Assembly (NCBI GenBank): GCA_028278545.1 | Contig: JANQED010000018.1 | Coordinates: 124,001 to 188,000, forward strand | Direction of reading: 5' to 3' | DNA length: 64,000 nucleotides | Source of the DNA: Anaerolineales bacterium | Lineage (GTDB): Bacteria; Chloroflexota; Anaerolineae; Anaerolineales; UBA11858 | Shown: positions 43,029 to 52,800 of the stretch, piece after piece | How positions within the stretch are numbered: position 1 is the stretch's first letter | How the letters are laid out: each line of letters begins with the position of its first letter | Notes under the pieces: generated by a model | What the model was told of the DNA's origin: nothing | What the model saw: only the letters and a program-made list of their open reading frames with translations | Databases searched by the model: none | Translations under genes and position numbers: made by a program

Positions 43029-44645
43029 ATGGCAACGGTCTTCATGAAGTGGTTGGAGACCAAGCCCAAAGATTACGACAGGGGCATCCAAATACTCACC
43101 TTGGGTCGCCTGAATCGGCTCAAGGGCGAAATCGTTCGCCAATACATCAGGGAGGGATCGCGCGTTCTTGAGATCGGCTGCGGCACGGGGACGCTGACGC
43201 AGATGATGGCCGAAGCCGGAGCCGATGTCATCGGCATCGACTCGTCCCAGGCGATGCTTGCTGAAGCGGAACGGAAGATCGCACCTGCAACCGGGGGTGG
43301 GCACGCCAAATTCGAGCTGATGGAGGCGTCCCAAATCGCAGACCGCTTCCCAGAGACCTCTTTCGACGTGATCGTCTCGACCCTTGTGTTCAGTGAGATG
43401 CCCGTTGAGCAGCAACGCTTTGTGCTGGAAGCCTGCCACAAACTGTTGACTCCCAGCGGCCGTCTGCTGATCGTCGATGAAGTCGTCCCAAGCGGATTTC
43501 TTCCAAAGGCGCTTTACTACCTAGTGCGGCTGCCATTGGCTCTGATCACCTGGCTGGTCACGCGCACGAGCACGCGTCCGCTAAGGGATTTCAAGAGCAC
43601 CCTCGAGGGGGCAGGCTTCTCCGCTCAAATCGCCGCCTCAGCGCTGGGAGACAGCCTGGTCCTATTTGAGTCAACTGTCATTCAATCTCCAATCCCTGAA
43701 TCCAGACCCTCCATCCCAAAACTTCAACCCAAGGTCTCTGTACGCACATTGTTCCTTGACCTGTGGACGCTCTTCTTCCGCATCATACCCCCTTACCCAA
43801 AATTCAAGACCGGACTGTACGCTATCGGGGAGCCAAACCGCAAATCGCCCGTGCTGGTGACGGGCAACTTCGACCTGACCGTGCGCCGGGTGGTGCGCGC
43901 CTTGCATGGAGAAGTGGACTGCTGGCTGCTGGTAGCGGATTCGGCAGGGATCAATATCTGGTGCGCAGCGGGTGGCGGTTTCTTTACGGCTGAAAAGATC
44001 ATCGCCGCAATAAGAACCTCGCTTCTCAAGGAGGTCGTAGACCACCACGCACTGATCCTGCCACAGTTGTGCGCCAACGGCGTGGACAGTTGGAAAATCC
44101 GCCAGGAAACCGGGTGGGGCGTACATTGGGGCCCAATCGAGGCCGTTGATATCCCAGAATACCTCGCCTGCGACCGGAAGAAGACCAACGACATGCGCTG
44201 GGTGGCTTTTCCACTCCAGGCGCGCCTGGAGATGGTCACGGTGACATTGGGTTTTTACGCCCTGATGATCCTGCTGCCCATGCTGATTTTCTGGCGGCAC
44301 CTCTTCTGGCCTGTGGCGATTGCTTTGTTAGGGCTGACCTATTTTTATGCCGTGGTACATCCCTGGCTGCCGGGCAAAGACGGCCTGTGGAAATCCATTC
44401 CCCTGGCTGCAATCGCCCTGAGTGGATTGTTCCTTTATTCAGCAACCTGGGCACACCTACCCCCGCAGAGCCTGTTCAACTGGGCGCTCGGCATTCTGGC
44501 CCTTTCCATCTTCACCGGTGGCGAACTCCAAGGTATGTCCCCAGTGATGCGGGGTGAGCAGGCCAATTGGATCCCCGAGGGGGTTATTTTCGCCGCGTTG
44601 GGCCTGGCATATTGGCTGGGGCCTTTGGTGTTGAGTTGGAAATGA
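43029..44645 (+). CDS. SAM-methyltransferase fused to HgcA-like corrinoid membrane protein
   Basis: 538 residues. Residues about 20-215 are a class I (type 11) methyltransferase with LEIGCGTGTLTQMM near 47, ADVIGIDSSQAML and FDVIVSTLVFSEM. Residues about 270-375 match the corrinoid-binding domain of HgcA: PVLVTGNFDLTVRRVVRAL near 277, then GINIWCAAGGGF near 307, LILPQLCANGV, and GVHWGPIEAVDIPEYL. HgcA has NVWCAAGK at the cap helix, whose Cys ligates cobalt; here the last Lys is Gly. The C-terminal 140 residues have about five membrane helices and GEQANWIPEGVIFAALGLAY, as in HgcA. The next gene is an HgcB-like ferredoxin. The fusion and the changed motif leave mercury methylation uncertain; another corrinoid methyl transfer is possible. 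Confidence 0.85.
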   Translation: MATVFMKWLETKPKDYDRGIQILTLGRLNRLKGEIVRQYIREGSRVLEIGCGTGTLTQMMAEAGADVIGIDSSQAMLAEAERKIAPATGGGHAKFELMEASQIADRFPETSFDVIVSTLVFSEMPVEQQRFVLEACHKLLTPSGRLLIVDEVVPSGFLPKALYYLVRLPLALITWLVTRTSTRPLRDFKSTLEGAGFSAQIAASALGDSLVLFESTVIQSPIPESRPSIPKLQPKVSVRTLFLDLWTLFFRIIPPYPKFKTGLYAIGEPNRKSPVLVTGNFDLTVRRVVRALHGEVDCWLLVADSAGINIWCAAGGGFFTAEKIIAAIRTSLLKEVVDHHALILPQLCANGVDSWKIRQETGWGVHWGPIEAVDIPEYLACDRKKTNDMRWVAFPLQARLEMVTVTLGFYALMILLPMLIFWRHLFWPVAIALLGLTYFYAVVHPWLPGKDGLWKSIPLAAIALSGLFLYSATWAHLPPQSLFNWALGILALSIFTGGELQGMSPVMRGEQANWIPEGVIFAALGLAYWLGPLVLSWK

Positions 44646-44673
44646 AGCGCACTGTCAATTGGTGTTTCTGGCT

Positions 44674-44922
44674 ATGGCGAACCCTACGCTTTTAGAATCC
44701 CTCACCGAGCACATCACGCTGGCTCGCACGCTGCGTACACTGCGAATCCATTTCGACCCCCAGAAATGCACCGGTGTGTGGCAGTGCTATGAGGTCTGCC
44801 CAATCGGCTGCTGGACGCCCGATTATGAACGTCGCCTGGTGGAACACCACGACACAGAGAAGTGCATTGCTTGTGGGGCCTGCGTACTGCAATGCCCGGA
44901 AGGAGCAATCGAACTGAAATAA
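44674..44922 (+). CDS. HgcB-like 4Fe-4S ferredoxin
   Basis: 82 residues with two cluster motifs. The second is complete (CIACGACVLQCPEG; Cys 64, 67, 70, 74). The first reads CTGVWQCYEVCPIGCW: Cys 32, 38, 42 are in place, the expected Cys 35 is Val, and an additional Cys is at 46. HgcB reduces the HgcA corrinoid and normally has a Cys-rich C-terminal tail that this protein lacks. It begins 28 bases after the HgcA-like gene. A TTG at 44659 is in frame, but the ATG at 44674 is preferred. Confidence 0.8.
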   Translation: MANPTLLESLTEHITLARTLRTLRIHFDPQKCTGVWQCYEVCPIGCWTPDYERRLVEHHDTEKCIACGACVLQCPEGAIELK

Positions 44923-44924
44923 TT

Positions 44925-45416
44925 ATGTCCCAAGAACACACTTTACAAAAAATCCCCGATCCGCCGCGCGGATGGCGCGCCATCCCCTGGCGACTGCCGA
45001 TCTGGTTATACCGTCTGAAGTTGGGCTGGGTGTTCGGGCACAGAGCCCTGTTGCTAACACACATCGGCAGGGTCAGCGGGAAGCCTCGGCAGGCTGTGCT
45101 GGAAGTCGTACACTATGACAAGAATGCGAATACCCATTATGTGGCCTCGGGCTTTGGGGAGGGCGCCGATTGGTACAAAAACCTGCTCCACAACCCCAAT
45201 GTAACCATCCAGGCCGCGGGGAAAAGCATCCCAGTTGTTGCCGAGCGGCTAAACCCCTCCGACGCTGAGGAAATCTATCAGGGCTACCATCGCCGACACC
45301 CCAAGGCCTTGCGCAGCTTGGCAAAACTGATCGGCTATATCATCCCCGAGGATGAGGCAGAAATGCTGGCTTTCTTCCGCGATCACATCCCGCTGGTAGC
45401 CTTCCGCCCCCGTTGA
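44925..45416 (+). CDS. deazaflavin (F420)-dependent nitroreductase family protein
   Basis: 163 residues, DDN-type split-barrel fold: LLLTHIGRVSGKPRQAVLEV near residue 46, then YVASGFGEGADWYKNLLHNP near 66, the characteristic F420-binding signature. The C-terminal part has RRHPKALRSLAKLIGYI. Such proteins bind F420 (or heme or lipids in some members) and reduce small molecules. No F420 biosynthesis gene is in the window. It starts 2 bases after the HgcB-like gene, so probably in the same transcript. Confidence 0.85.
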   Translation: MSQEHTLQKIPDPPRGWRAIPWRLPIWLYRLKLGWVFGHRALLLTHIGRVSGKPRQAVLEVVHYDKNANTHYVASGFGEGADWYKNLLHNPNVTIQAAGKSIPVVAERLNPSDAEEIYQGYHRRHPKALRSLAKLIGYIIPEDEAEMLAFFRDHIPLVAFRPR

Positions 45417-45432
45417 TGTTCCAATAATTACG

Positions 45433-45996
45433 TTGGACGAAAACGAGACATATCCCCAATTACAAATGTTTTGGAGGGAAGGTCAGCGGAACATCTCGCT
45501 GAAAGCGCCCCTCCCTCGTGCCTATTCCCTGAGGACATATCGGCAGGGAGATGAACCGCGCTTCTTCGAGATGATAGAATCCGTCGGATGGCCGGGTTGG
45601 GATGACGAGAAGTTAGCGCCATGGCTGCCAAGAATCTTGCCGGAAGGGTGGTTTTTCGTCTTCCACAAGGGGACGGGGGAAACCGTCGCCACATGTATGG
45701 CTATGTCCTCAGATGCACATCCAAACGGCGGCGAATTGGGCTGGCTGGCCTGTGATCCAGCGCACCAGGGCAAGGGTTTGGGGTTAACGGTCAGCGCGGC
45801 GGTGACGAAACGATTCCTGGATGCCGGATACACAACCATTCACCTCTACACAGAACACTATCGCCTGGCGGCGATAAAAACATACCTGAAACTGGGCTAC
45901 GTTCCCTGGCTGTTTTCCCCAGAGATATCAGAATTGTGGCAAGCGATCTGCCTACAACTGAATTGGGCCTTCAAACCCAAAGCCTGGGGAAGCTAA
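45433..45996 (+). CDS. GNAT family acetyltransferase
   Basis: About 187 residues with a C-terminal GNAT domain: GELGWLACDPAHQGKGLGLT near 98 holds the acetyl-CoA-binding Q/RxxGxG/A motif, followed by DAGYTTIHLYTEHYRLAAI and LKLGYVPW. It acetylates an amine of unknown identity. The start is uncertain: TTG at 45433 and ATG at 45466 are in frame and neither has a clear ribosome binding site. It is probably the last gene of the lgt-hgcA-like operon. Confidence 0.8.
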   Translation: MDENETYPQLQMFWREGQRNISLKAPLPRAYSLRTYRQGDEPRFFEMIESVGWPGWDDEKLAPWLPRILPEGWFFVFHKGTGETVATCMAMSSDAHPNGGELGWLACDPAHQGKGLGLTVSAAVTKRFLDAGYTTIHLYTEHYRLAAIKTYLKLGYVPWLFSPEISELWQAICLQLNWAFKPKAWGS

Positions 45997-46047
45997 ACCC
46001 TTAAATAATTTGGGGGTCGTTCATCAAAATCGGCGACGTCTATCGTT

Positions 46048-46053
46048 TATAAT
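46048..46053 (+). promoter_or_regulatory. -10 box of the amphi-Trp gene
   Basis: TATAAT about 40 bases before the ATG at 46093, which follows AAAAGGAGA. The -35 region is not clear. Confidence 0.45.
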
Positions 46054-46092
46054 TTAGAGGCTGTTGAATTGTAGACGAAAAGGAGATATTCA

Positions 46093-46368
46093 ATGGGCAA
46101 GGAAACCAGATTGTTCAAAAGTGAAGAACGCAAGAACCGCGCCGAGGTAAGCGCTTTCCTGAATCAGCTCGCCGATAAGGTCAATCAGGGCCAGGTGGTT
46201 TTGCGCCAGGGCAGCGAGGAAATTACCTTGAACATGCCCTCCAGCCTGATCCTGGAAATCCAGGTTGAAGATGAGGACAAGAAGCGCAAAGGCATCCAGC
46301 ACAGCCTTGAAGTAGAAATCAAGTGGTTTGACGATGACTCCTCAGGCGGACCCTTAGAACTCGGATAG
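46093..46368 (+). CDS. amphi-Trp domain protein
   Basis: 91 residues matching the small amphi-Trp family: LFKSEERKNRAEVSAFLNQL, QVVLRQGSEEITLNMPSSL and the final LEVEIKWFD. These proteins are small, soluble and uncharacterised; the family name refers to a conserved Trp in an amphipathic strand. A strong ribosome binding site and its own promoter and terminator make it monocistronic. Confidence 0.85.
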   Translation: MGKETRLFKSEERKNRAEVSAFLNQLADKVNQGQVVLRQGSEEITLNMPSSLILEIQVEDEDKKRKGIQHSLEVEIKWFDDDSSGGPLELG

Positions 46369-46391
46369 ATAAACTAAACACCCCCAAACGA

Positions 46392-46432
46392 AAAGACCGG
46401 CACATCGGGATAGTCCCCAAGTGCCGGTCTTT
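46392..46432. terminator. bidirectional intrinsic terminator
   Basis: A perfect 12-bp stem (AAAGACCGGCAC with GTGCCGGTCTTT) closes a 17-base loop, between the amphi-Trp gene and the convergent lipoprotein hydrolase gene. Confidence 0.85.
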
Positions 46433-46449
46433 GGGTATCGAAACAAATT

Positions 46450-47541
46450 TTATGGCATCGGGATAAATACCATTTCGGCAAACTCTAGGATATAAACCAA
46501 CAGGTTGGGATCATAGAGTTTATCAGGATCGATCATCAACGTTCCATGTGCACCGGTACCAGGATAAATGAGCAAGTCATCGAGATGTTCCTCGGCGCTT
46601 CTGCATGTGCCCGCTGAATAATCTCCATCACCAGCGACACACCTCACCGGGACCATGCGCTCCGCCTCATAGAGGTTCTTCACGTCCTGGGCATAGTTGT
46701 TGTCAATGTAGCTCCCCGGAGACAGAGACATCGCACCAACACAGTCTGGGCTACCCAAGAGGTTGTAAAGGTGGCAGGCCAGCGAAACAGCATCCGCACC
46801 GATGCTGGAACCAATCCCCAGCATCTTGAGAAGCCCTCCCACAACAGGGGCGTTGCTGGCTACCTTGCCCGGATTAACGTAAGCTGCGCTGCGGGGCATC
46901 TCTCCCGCTGTCTTATAGGCGGCCAGTGCATCCAGGCCCCACTCGCCGGGAGAGCCCAATCCGGCTGCACTCTCGCCAAAGTCCCTGAAGTCGAAGGTGA
47001 AGACCGCGTATGAAGTGTCTTCGGGCATGGGCGGGAACCAAGAAGGATCCCAGTGCGGCAAGGAGCCAGGGGGCTCTGGACAACCAGGCATCTCCGCAGG
47101 ATTCTCATCAAGGCGATTCTGCAGCCAGGGCGCAATCCTGCACCAATCGCGCTGATCACCGCCGGCCCAGTGCATCAGCACCACCACCGGCGCATCGGCA
47201 TACTTGGCAGCGTAATAATAGCCCACCAAGTTCTTGCCATCCTCAGCCTGGAACTCCACCCGTTGAGGATCAGCTGACAGCCCAGATAATTGAACCTCTG
47301 GGGTTGGTGTCTCAGTGGGTAGCGGGGTTTCCGTGGGAGGCGCCGGGGTGGGGGTTGGCTCCGGGGTATCGGTGGGCGGCGGGGGCTGGGTCGGCTCGGG
47401 CTCCGCGGGGGCTTCTTCAGGTTCCGCTTGTGGAGCCTCTGGCTCCGCAGGGGCCGTGCCAGGACCACAGGCAACCAGCGCAATGGTCAGGGCCAAAACC
47501 AAACTAAACGCCATCACAAATTTGAACAGTTTACTCATCAC
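46450..47541 (-). CDS. lipoprotein with alpha/beta-hydrolase domain
   Basis: 363 residues. Lipoprotein signal (LTIALVAC, Cys near 25), a Pro/Glu/Thr-rich linker to about residue 85, then an alpha/beta hydrolase: VVVLMHWAGGDQRDW near 118, FTFDFRDFGES near 176, GIGSSIGADAV near 242 with the probable nucleophile Ser, and a candidate His in GTGAHGTLM near 331. It acts outside the membrane as an esterase or related hydrolase; substrate unknown. Ribosome binding site AAAGGAGG lies before the start. Confidence 0.83.
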   Translation of the reverse strand: MMSKLFKFVMAFSLVLALTIALVACGPGTAPAEPEAPQAEPEEAPAEPEPTQPPPPTDTPEPTPTPAPPTETPLPTETPTPEVQLSGLSADPQRVEFQAEDGKNLVGYYYAAKYADAPVVVLMHWAGGDQRDWCRIAPWLQNRLDENPAEMPGCPEPPGSLPHWDPSWFPPMPEDTSYAVFTFDFRDFGESAAGLGSPGEWGLDALAAYKTAGEMPRSAAYVNPGKVASNAPVVGGLLKMLGIGSSIGADAVSLACHLYNLLGSPDCVGAMSLSPGSYIDNNYAQDVKNLYEAERMVPVRCVAGDGDYSAGTCRSAEEHLDDLLIYPGTGAHGTLMIDPDKLYDPNLLVYILEFAEMVFIPMP

Positions 47542-47619
47542 ATCCTCCTTTGTTATGTAAATATGAGCATCAACCAGCTAAACTTCCAAATGGCTGACAG
47601 GGATTTCGCCTTTCTGATA

Positions 47620-49662
47620 TCACTTATCGACGATTTCTACCAGGACAGCCTGAACGACGGTTCGCCACCAATAGATGTCGCGAGCTTCATCATACCCTTT
47701 ACAGGTGATCAGTGTGAGCCAATCGTGATCCTTGTGACCAAAAACTTCCCGGTTATTGGGCGACACCCAATGATCAATCTCACGAACTTTGTAAATATAA
47801 TCCTGTCCCCAGGCGGTGATGATAATCTCATCATCCCAGGAAAGCTGCTCCAGGTTTGCGAATTGTCCCGGGCTGCCATCTGGATCGTAGACATGCCCAG
47901 AAATAACGGTATTTCCCTGCCAAGTTGGGAATGCTGTGCCTTCTAAGTAGCCCACCTGACCAGACTCCAGCCAATTTACATCCCAGGTATTGCCCAATTT
48001 GGGTACGCCCACGATTTCAGCCCGTTGATCGATGGCGGGGATCGCCAACTGCATCCCACCCATCCCCTGATATTCGAGGTCAACCAGTTTAGGCGCGCGT
48101 TCAGTAGTGACGTCAGGGGCGAACCCAGCTTGGGGCAGCGCACCTAACGAAATCTGCCACAACTCAACGCCGTGCTTGCCATCATTGGCGGTGAAATAGA
48201 TCGTCCAGCCAATTCGATAGGCATTGGAAAGGGTACCCGTAAATTCTCCAAGCCGAAATTCTGGGATCGACCCCCGAGGGCCGGGACGGATATCCTTCAA
48301 TAAGTGTGCCTGGGTGTACGGGAATTCAGTCGCCCAAACTTCTTCACCATGTTCCTCGTCTTCAGCCGTAAAGAACAAGGTGGTGCCCATTCTCTGGAGG
48401 GTTTTGGGGCTCGAATCATTGGGCTCTTTCGAATCATCCAAGCCCGGATAGATATCGGCAACCTGAGTAGCATAACTATATGGCGGCTCTGTCTTCCAAA
48501 GTTCTACGCCCGTCTCCCCATCGTCGGCACTGAAGAACATCACCCAGCCCACATCGCCAATCGCGGCGGGGTTAGACCCCTCAGGATCACCATCCGCATC
48601 CACACCGGGATTGATATCATCCAATAAGTAGGCCCCCAATTGTTGATCATAGCGCCAAAGCTCCACGCCATGTTCTTCTGTTTCGGCAGGGAAGAAAACC
48701 ATTGAGCGCGCCAAACGGTTGGACCATCCAGGGTTAGAATCATCGGCACCGACATAAACATCATGGGCCAGCGAAGTGGTTGCTTCATTACCATAACTGA
48801 GCCACAATTCACGGCCGTGTACCCAATCGTCAGCGCTGAATACGAACATATTGCCTAGCAAATTGAAACTGGTCGGGTCCGAACTCCTCGGGCCGGCCAA
48901 AATATCTTTGACCAGAATGGTGCCACTCCCAGAGCCATCACTGCGCCAGAGTTCGATGCCATGGGCTTTGTCTTCGGCGGTGAAATAAAGTCTGGAGCCG
49001 TAGGCAAACAAATAGCGCGGATTTGAATCATCGCTCCCTTGATTAATATCTTTTACCAGCCAGGTGCGGCCGTCGCGCGTATCGTAAGCAAATAATTCAC
49101 GACCAGTGTTGCCCAATTCAGCACTATAGAAAAGCACGGAACCCATGAATTGAAGCCATTTTGGATCTGGCCCCGTGGGTGCACCCGCTGCGCTCCAATA
49201 CTCGTGCACGGCAACCGCTTCTGCCTGCCCTGATCCTGTATCATAGCGCCAGATTTGGCGGCCAAGAGCAGCATTCGTCGCGGCGAAGTATATGCTGTTG
49301 CCATAAACCGTCAACCATTCTGGATTAGAACTGAGTCCACCCCTGTAGATATCAGCCGCCAGGGTGGCCTTGCCTGTCATGGGCGAATATTTCCACAGCT
49401 CGATCCCATGTTGGTTGTCGTCGGCCTGAAAGTATAAATCACCATTGACCTCGACAAACCAGGTCGGATTCGAGCTGTTCCCCCCTCTGGCAATATCCGT
49501 TACCCGTTCTACATAATATGGGAGAGCGTAATCATCTGCGCTCAATCCCTGTGAAATTTGAATCCCCAAACTGATGATGAGGGTTACCCCAACACCAACA
49601 AACAGGGAAATCAAATGACGGCGTTTATGCAAAGCATGCCTCCACAACTTCACAGAAACCAA
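47620..49662 (-). CDS. ELWxxDGT-repeat protein fused to a C-terminal sortase domain
   Basis: 680 residues. One N-terminal membrane helix (SLFVGVGVTLIISLGIQI, about 20-38) precedes about nine repeats of roughly 45 residues with the pattern D-x-GxxSSNPxx, LYFxADDxxHGxELW (about 55-510), likely a beta-propeller. A linker (510-540) leads to a sortase-like domain: His in VISGHVYDPDG near 587, Cys in LTLITCKGYDEA near 654 and Arg in YWWRTVVQAVL near 667, the sortase triad in order. Sortases link proteins to cell-wall or other amines; a propeller-sortase fusion is unusual. It lies 150 bases downstream of the large kinase gene on the same strand. Confidence 0.82.
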   Translation of the reverse strand: MVSVKLWRHALHKRRHLISLFVGVGVTLIISLGIQISQGLSADDYALPYYVERVTDIARGGNSSNPTWFVEVNGDLYFQADDNQHGIELWKYSPMTGKATLAADIYRGGLSSNPEWLTVYGNSIYFAATNAALGRQIWRYDTGSGQAEAVAVHEYWSAAGAPTGPDPKWLQFMGSVLFYSAELGNTGRELFAYDTRDGRTWLVKDINQGSDDSNPRYLFAYGSRLYFTAEDKAHGIELWRSDGSGSGTILVKDILAGPRSSDPTSFNLLGNMFVFSADDWVHGRELWLSYGNEATTSLAHDVYVGADDSNPGWSNRLARSMVFFPAETEEHGVELWRYDQQLGAYLLDDINPGVDADGDPEGSNPAAIGDVGWVMFFSADDGETGVELWKTEPPYSYATQVADIYPGLDDSKEPNDSSPKTLQRMGTTLFFTAEDEEHGEEVWATEFPYTQAHLLKDIRPGPRGSIPEFRLGEFTGTLSNAYRIGWTIYFTANDGKHGVELWQISLGALPQAGFAPDVTTERAPKLVDLEYQGMGGMQLAIPAIDQRAEIVGVPKLGNTWDVNWLESGQVGYLEGTAFPTWQGNTVISGHVYDPDGSPGQFANLEQLSWDDEIIITAWGQDYIYKVREIDHWVSPNNREVFGHKDHDWLTLITCKGYDEARDIYWWRTVVQAVLVEIVDK

Positions 49663-49811
49663 ATGCTAGCGCAATTGTACCAAAATTCTCATAGGGCAGG
49701 TCGGTAATGGTAGAACACTAAATCCAAGAATCAACTGTTTGCTCTTCTGAAGCAGGAATTTCCGATAAAAAAACGATTCGTTCGATTTCATTGCTCCATG
49801 CCTCGCCTCGC

Positions 49812-52800
49812 TTACGGAGATTGAACCTGGGGTTGCGCCGTTAGCTCAAGAATCAACTGCATCTGCTCAGGATTATCTGGGGATGGGAAAGAGACGAAGG
49901 TCCCTTCAACGATGATGGATGCACCAACAGCAAAGGCTTCAGGGGCGTTGTCGAACCACACCTTGTGGCTCGGATATTGGCCGGAATCCACAGAAATACC
50001 AAGGGTACAGCCATCCCCCGTGAGGTCGGCGTACCAAACATTAGGCACTGTGTCATCGACAAAGGCAATCGTCCCCGACACTTTGGCCGTCTCTCCTACC
50101 TGGTCGAGCGTGAAACCGCATGGGGAAGATGCTGATGTCTCATCTCCTGAAGAATACACCTCCAATGAAAAATTATCGAAGTAAGTGATGTCCTCCCCGC
50201 TTGTGGCGCTGAGAGAAACGCCTCCGCTGAGAAGAGGGGCACCATCAACATAATCAACCAATTGGACTTCGTTTAGATAGACCTGGATTTGATCGTCAAC
50301 AAGCTGCACTCGCACATGATGCCAGTCGTCCAAGCCAAGATCTATGGTGTCTCCGGGCAAGAATTCAGCTTGATCGGAATCGCAGGTTATCTTTTCAACA
50401 GCTTGGCCAAAATCGAAAATGCTCAGGCGATAGAACGAGACGCTATTCAAACTGCCAGCGGGACAATCAGTGCTGCGCAAGACAAAGACAGCCCCGTACC
50501 AGCCATCCGCAACAGAGGGCGCAGCGAGGAACACGTCCGCTTCGAGGGCAAAGTCTTCAAGGGGTGTTTCACCGGCCCAAATCAGCTCTCCACGCCCGTG
50601 CGCCGCGTTGGCTCCATTAACCTGCTCAATCGACCAAGACGTATCCCAAAATTCAGCAAATCCCTGCTCGAAATCATCTGCATACTGGGCCTCGATCACC
50701 GGTTGTTCAGCGAAATCATCTGAAAGATCCCAAATCTTCAGGTTGTCAAAATTAACCTGAAGGGGCGCGGATCCCTTGTTGCATACCAGGAATTTAAACC
50801 ACCCACTCGCAAAACGCTCCGAAACACCCTCATCATCGATGTACAGCGCCGGGCTGCCGTTGATATAAAGGGCGATTTGCGTACCCTGAGCAATAACTCT
50901 TAGGGAATTGGTCTCCAAACCAGGATTGATCCCCTCCAACCCCTGAGCCATGGCCAAATCAACAGTTTGCCCTATATCACCTCTATTGATGAAAAGCATA
51001 GTCCCTGTGTCTAGCCCCGCTGAATACTTGCCGTACTGATTGGTAAGCTCGTTGAACCAATCGCGAAATTGAACTATCAAACTTCCGGTCCCACCGGTGA
51101 CAAAGCGAGCATCTACGTCCAAAACAAAATCACTATACTGAGGTTCAGATAGAAGACGACCCTGCATACAGGCAGTATCCCCGGATGAGACGGGGCTAAA
51201 GGCAGTCACAAAATATTCACCATCGATATAACCACTTTCCCCATAATGCGGCTCGTCTTGCAGCGTACCTGCACTCCAACCGCTGGCCGGATCGCTGAAA
51301 TCATCCTGAAAATCAGGTTGACGCTCGGCGATGGCAGTCAGGATGGGACTAGCATCAAAAGAGCCTGTCTGATCCTCGGTTGTTTGTCCAAAATTCCCCC
51401 GATTAAAATACACCAAAATGGTTTCTGCTGTGGCTTCGATAACATCCAACCAGCCGTCGCCGTTTAAATCAAGCAAAACCACATCGGTACTGATTGTCAG
51501 GTTTGCTACGTGTTCAATCTCAGAGAAATTACCCAATCCATCATTCATATAGATGGTATTCGACTTCGGTACACCAGCATCAATCTTTCCATTGACCACG
51601 TATGCATCTAGATCACCATCGTTGTCCAGATCCCCAAGCGCAACTACGTTGCTCGTGAGCTGATCGAGACGCTGGCCGCTATCCGCGAATGCCCCTCCCC
51701 CATTGTTAAACCAAACTGTATTAGGTTGATCTTCCAGATTCACAACGAAAGCATCCAAATCGCCGTCGCCATCCAGGTCTCCCAAGGCAACATTATTGCT
51801 GGGCAAATTCTCCATTCGCTGGCCGCTATCCACGAAGGTGCCATCGCCCTGGTTCAAAAAAACAAAATTAGCACCCCCCACATAATTGGCCACAAAGGCG
51901 TCTAAGTCGCCATCCCCATCAAGGTCACCCAGGTCAACACCAACACTATCTCTCCCTTCATAGACATCTCCATAAATCGCGAAATTGCCTTCGCCATCAT
52001 TCTTCCAAACAAAATTCTTTCCTCCAGATGCCATCCAAATATCGAGATCACTATCTCCATCCAAATCACCTGAGGCAGCACCAAATGCCTCGCTGATCCC
52101 ATATGAGGATGTCAGGACGTGTGATCTTTCAAAATCTCCCGCCCCACTATTGAATAAAACATAACTAGGGGATCCCCAATTTGCCACAAATAGGTCTAGA
52201 TCGCCATCGCCATCGTAATCACCAGGAGCAACAGTGTAAGTATCATCTTGTTGACTAGATTCGAATCCCTGGATGAACAGATTGCCCCCAGTATTCGTCC
52301 ATACCAGATTAGTTTGCCAAGAATTACCGGTGATGAAATCGACATATCCATCACCGTCAACATCTCCCGATGCAATCACACGTGTATGTCGGTCACCCAG
52401 GCGCAGGCCGCTGTCCAGGAACAGCGCCTCACCTTGGGCGATCACATCTGCCCCTGGTTGTGAAGAAGTCTCTGTCTCCGCCGTAACACTACAAACCACG
52501 ATATCGTCATACCAGATCGTACCCCAAGAATTTTCAATCGCGATGGCCCCATCTGGCAAGGGATCGGGATCCTGATACTCCAATTTCAATTCTCCATCCA
52601 GGTATACGGTGATATATCCCCCAATGGACGTGATCTTAATTTCGTGCCATTCCGTTTGGGAGCTATATGAACCTGTACTGAGAAGGGCGATATCTGGCTC
52701 TTTGTATAAATCGATCTGATCAGCAACAGCCAAGAAATAGCGACCAGTTTCACTCGCCCCAAAATTAATATGGGTACTATCGACCTGCATCCCCTTTCGC

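Noticed and set aside
43029-44922. Outright call of mercury methylation genes hgcA and hgcB
   Set aside because: The cap-helix Lys, one cluster Cys and the HgcB tail are missing, so only HgcA-like and HgcB-like are justified.
46605-47560. Several plus-strand open frames over the lipoprotein hydrolase gene
   Set aside because: Pro/Ser/Gly-rich shadows of its linker and GC-rich codons.
51350-52450. CRISPR-like regular repeats
   Set aside because: They are in-frame VCBS codon repeats with no constant repeat and no unique spacers.
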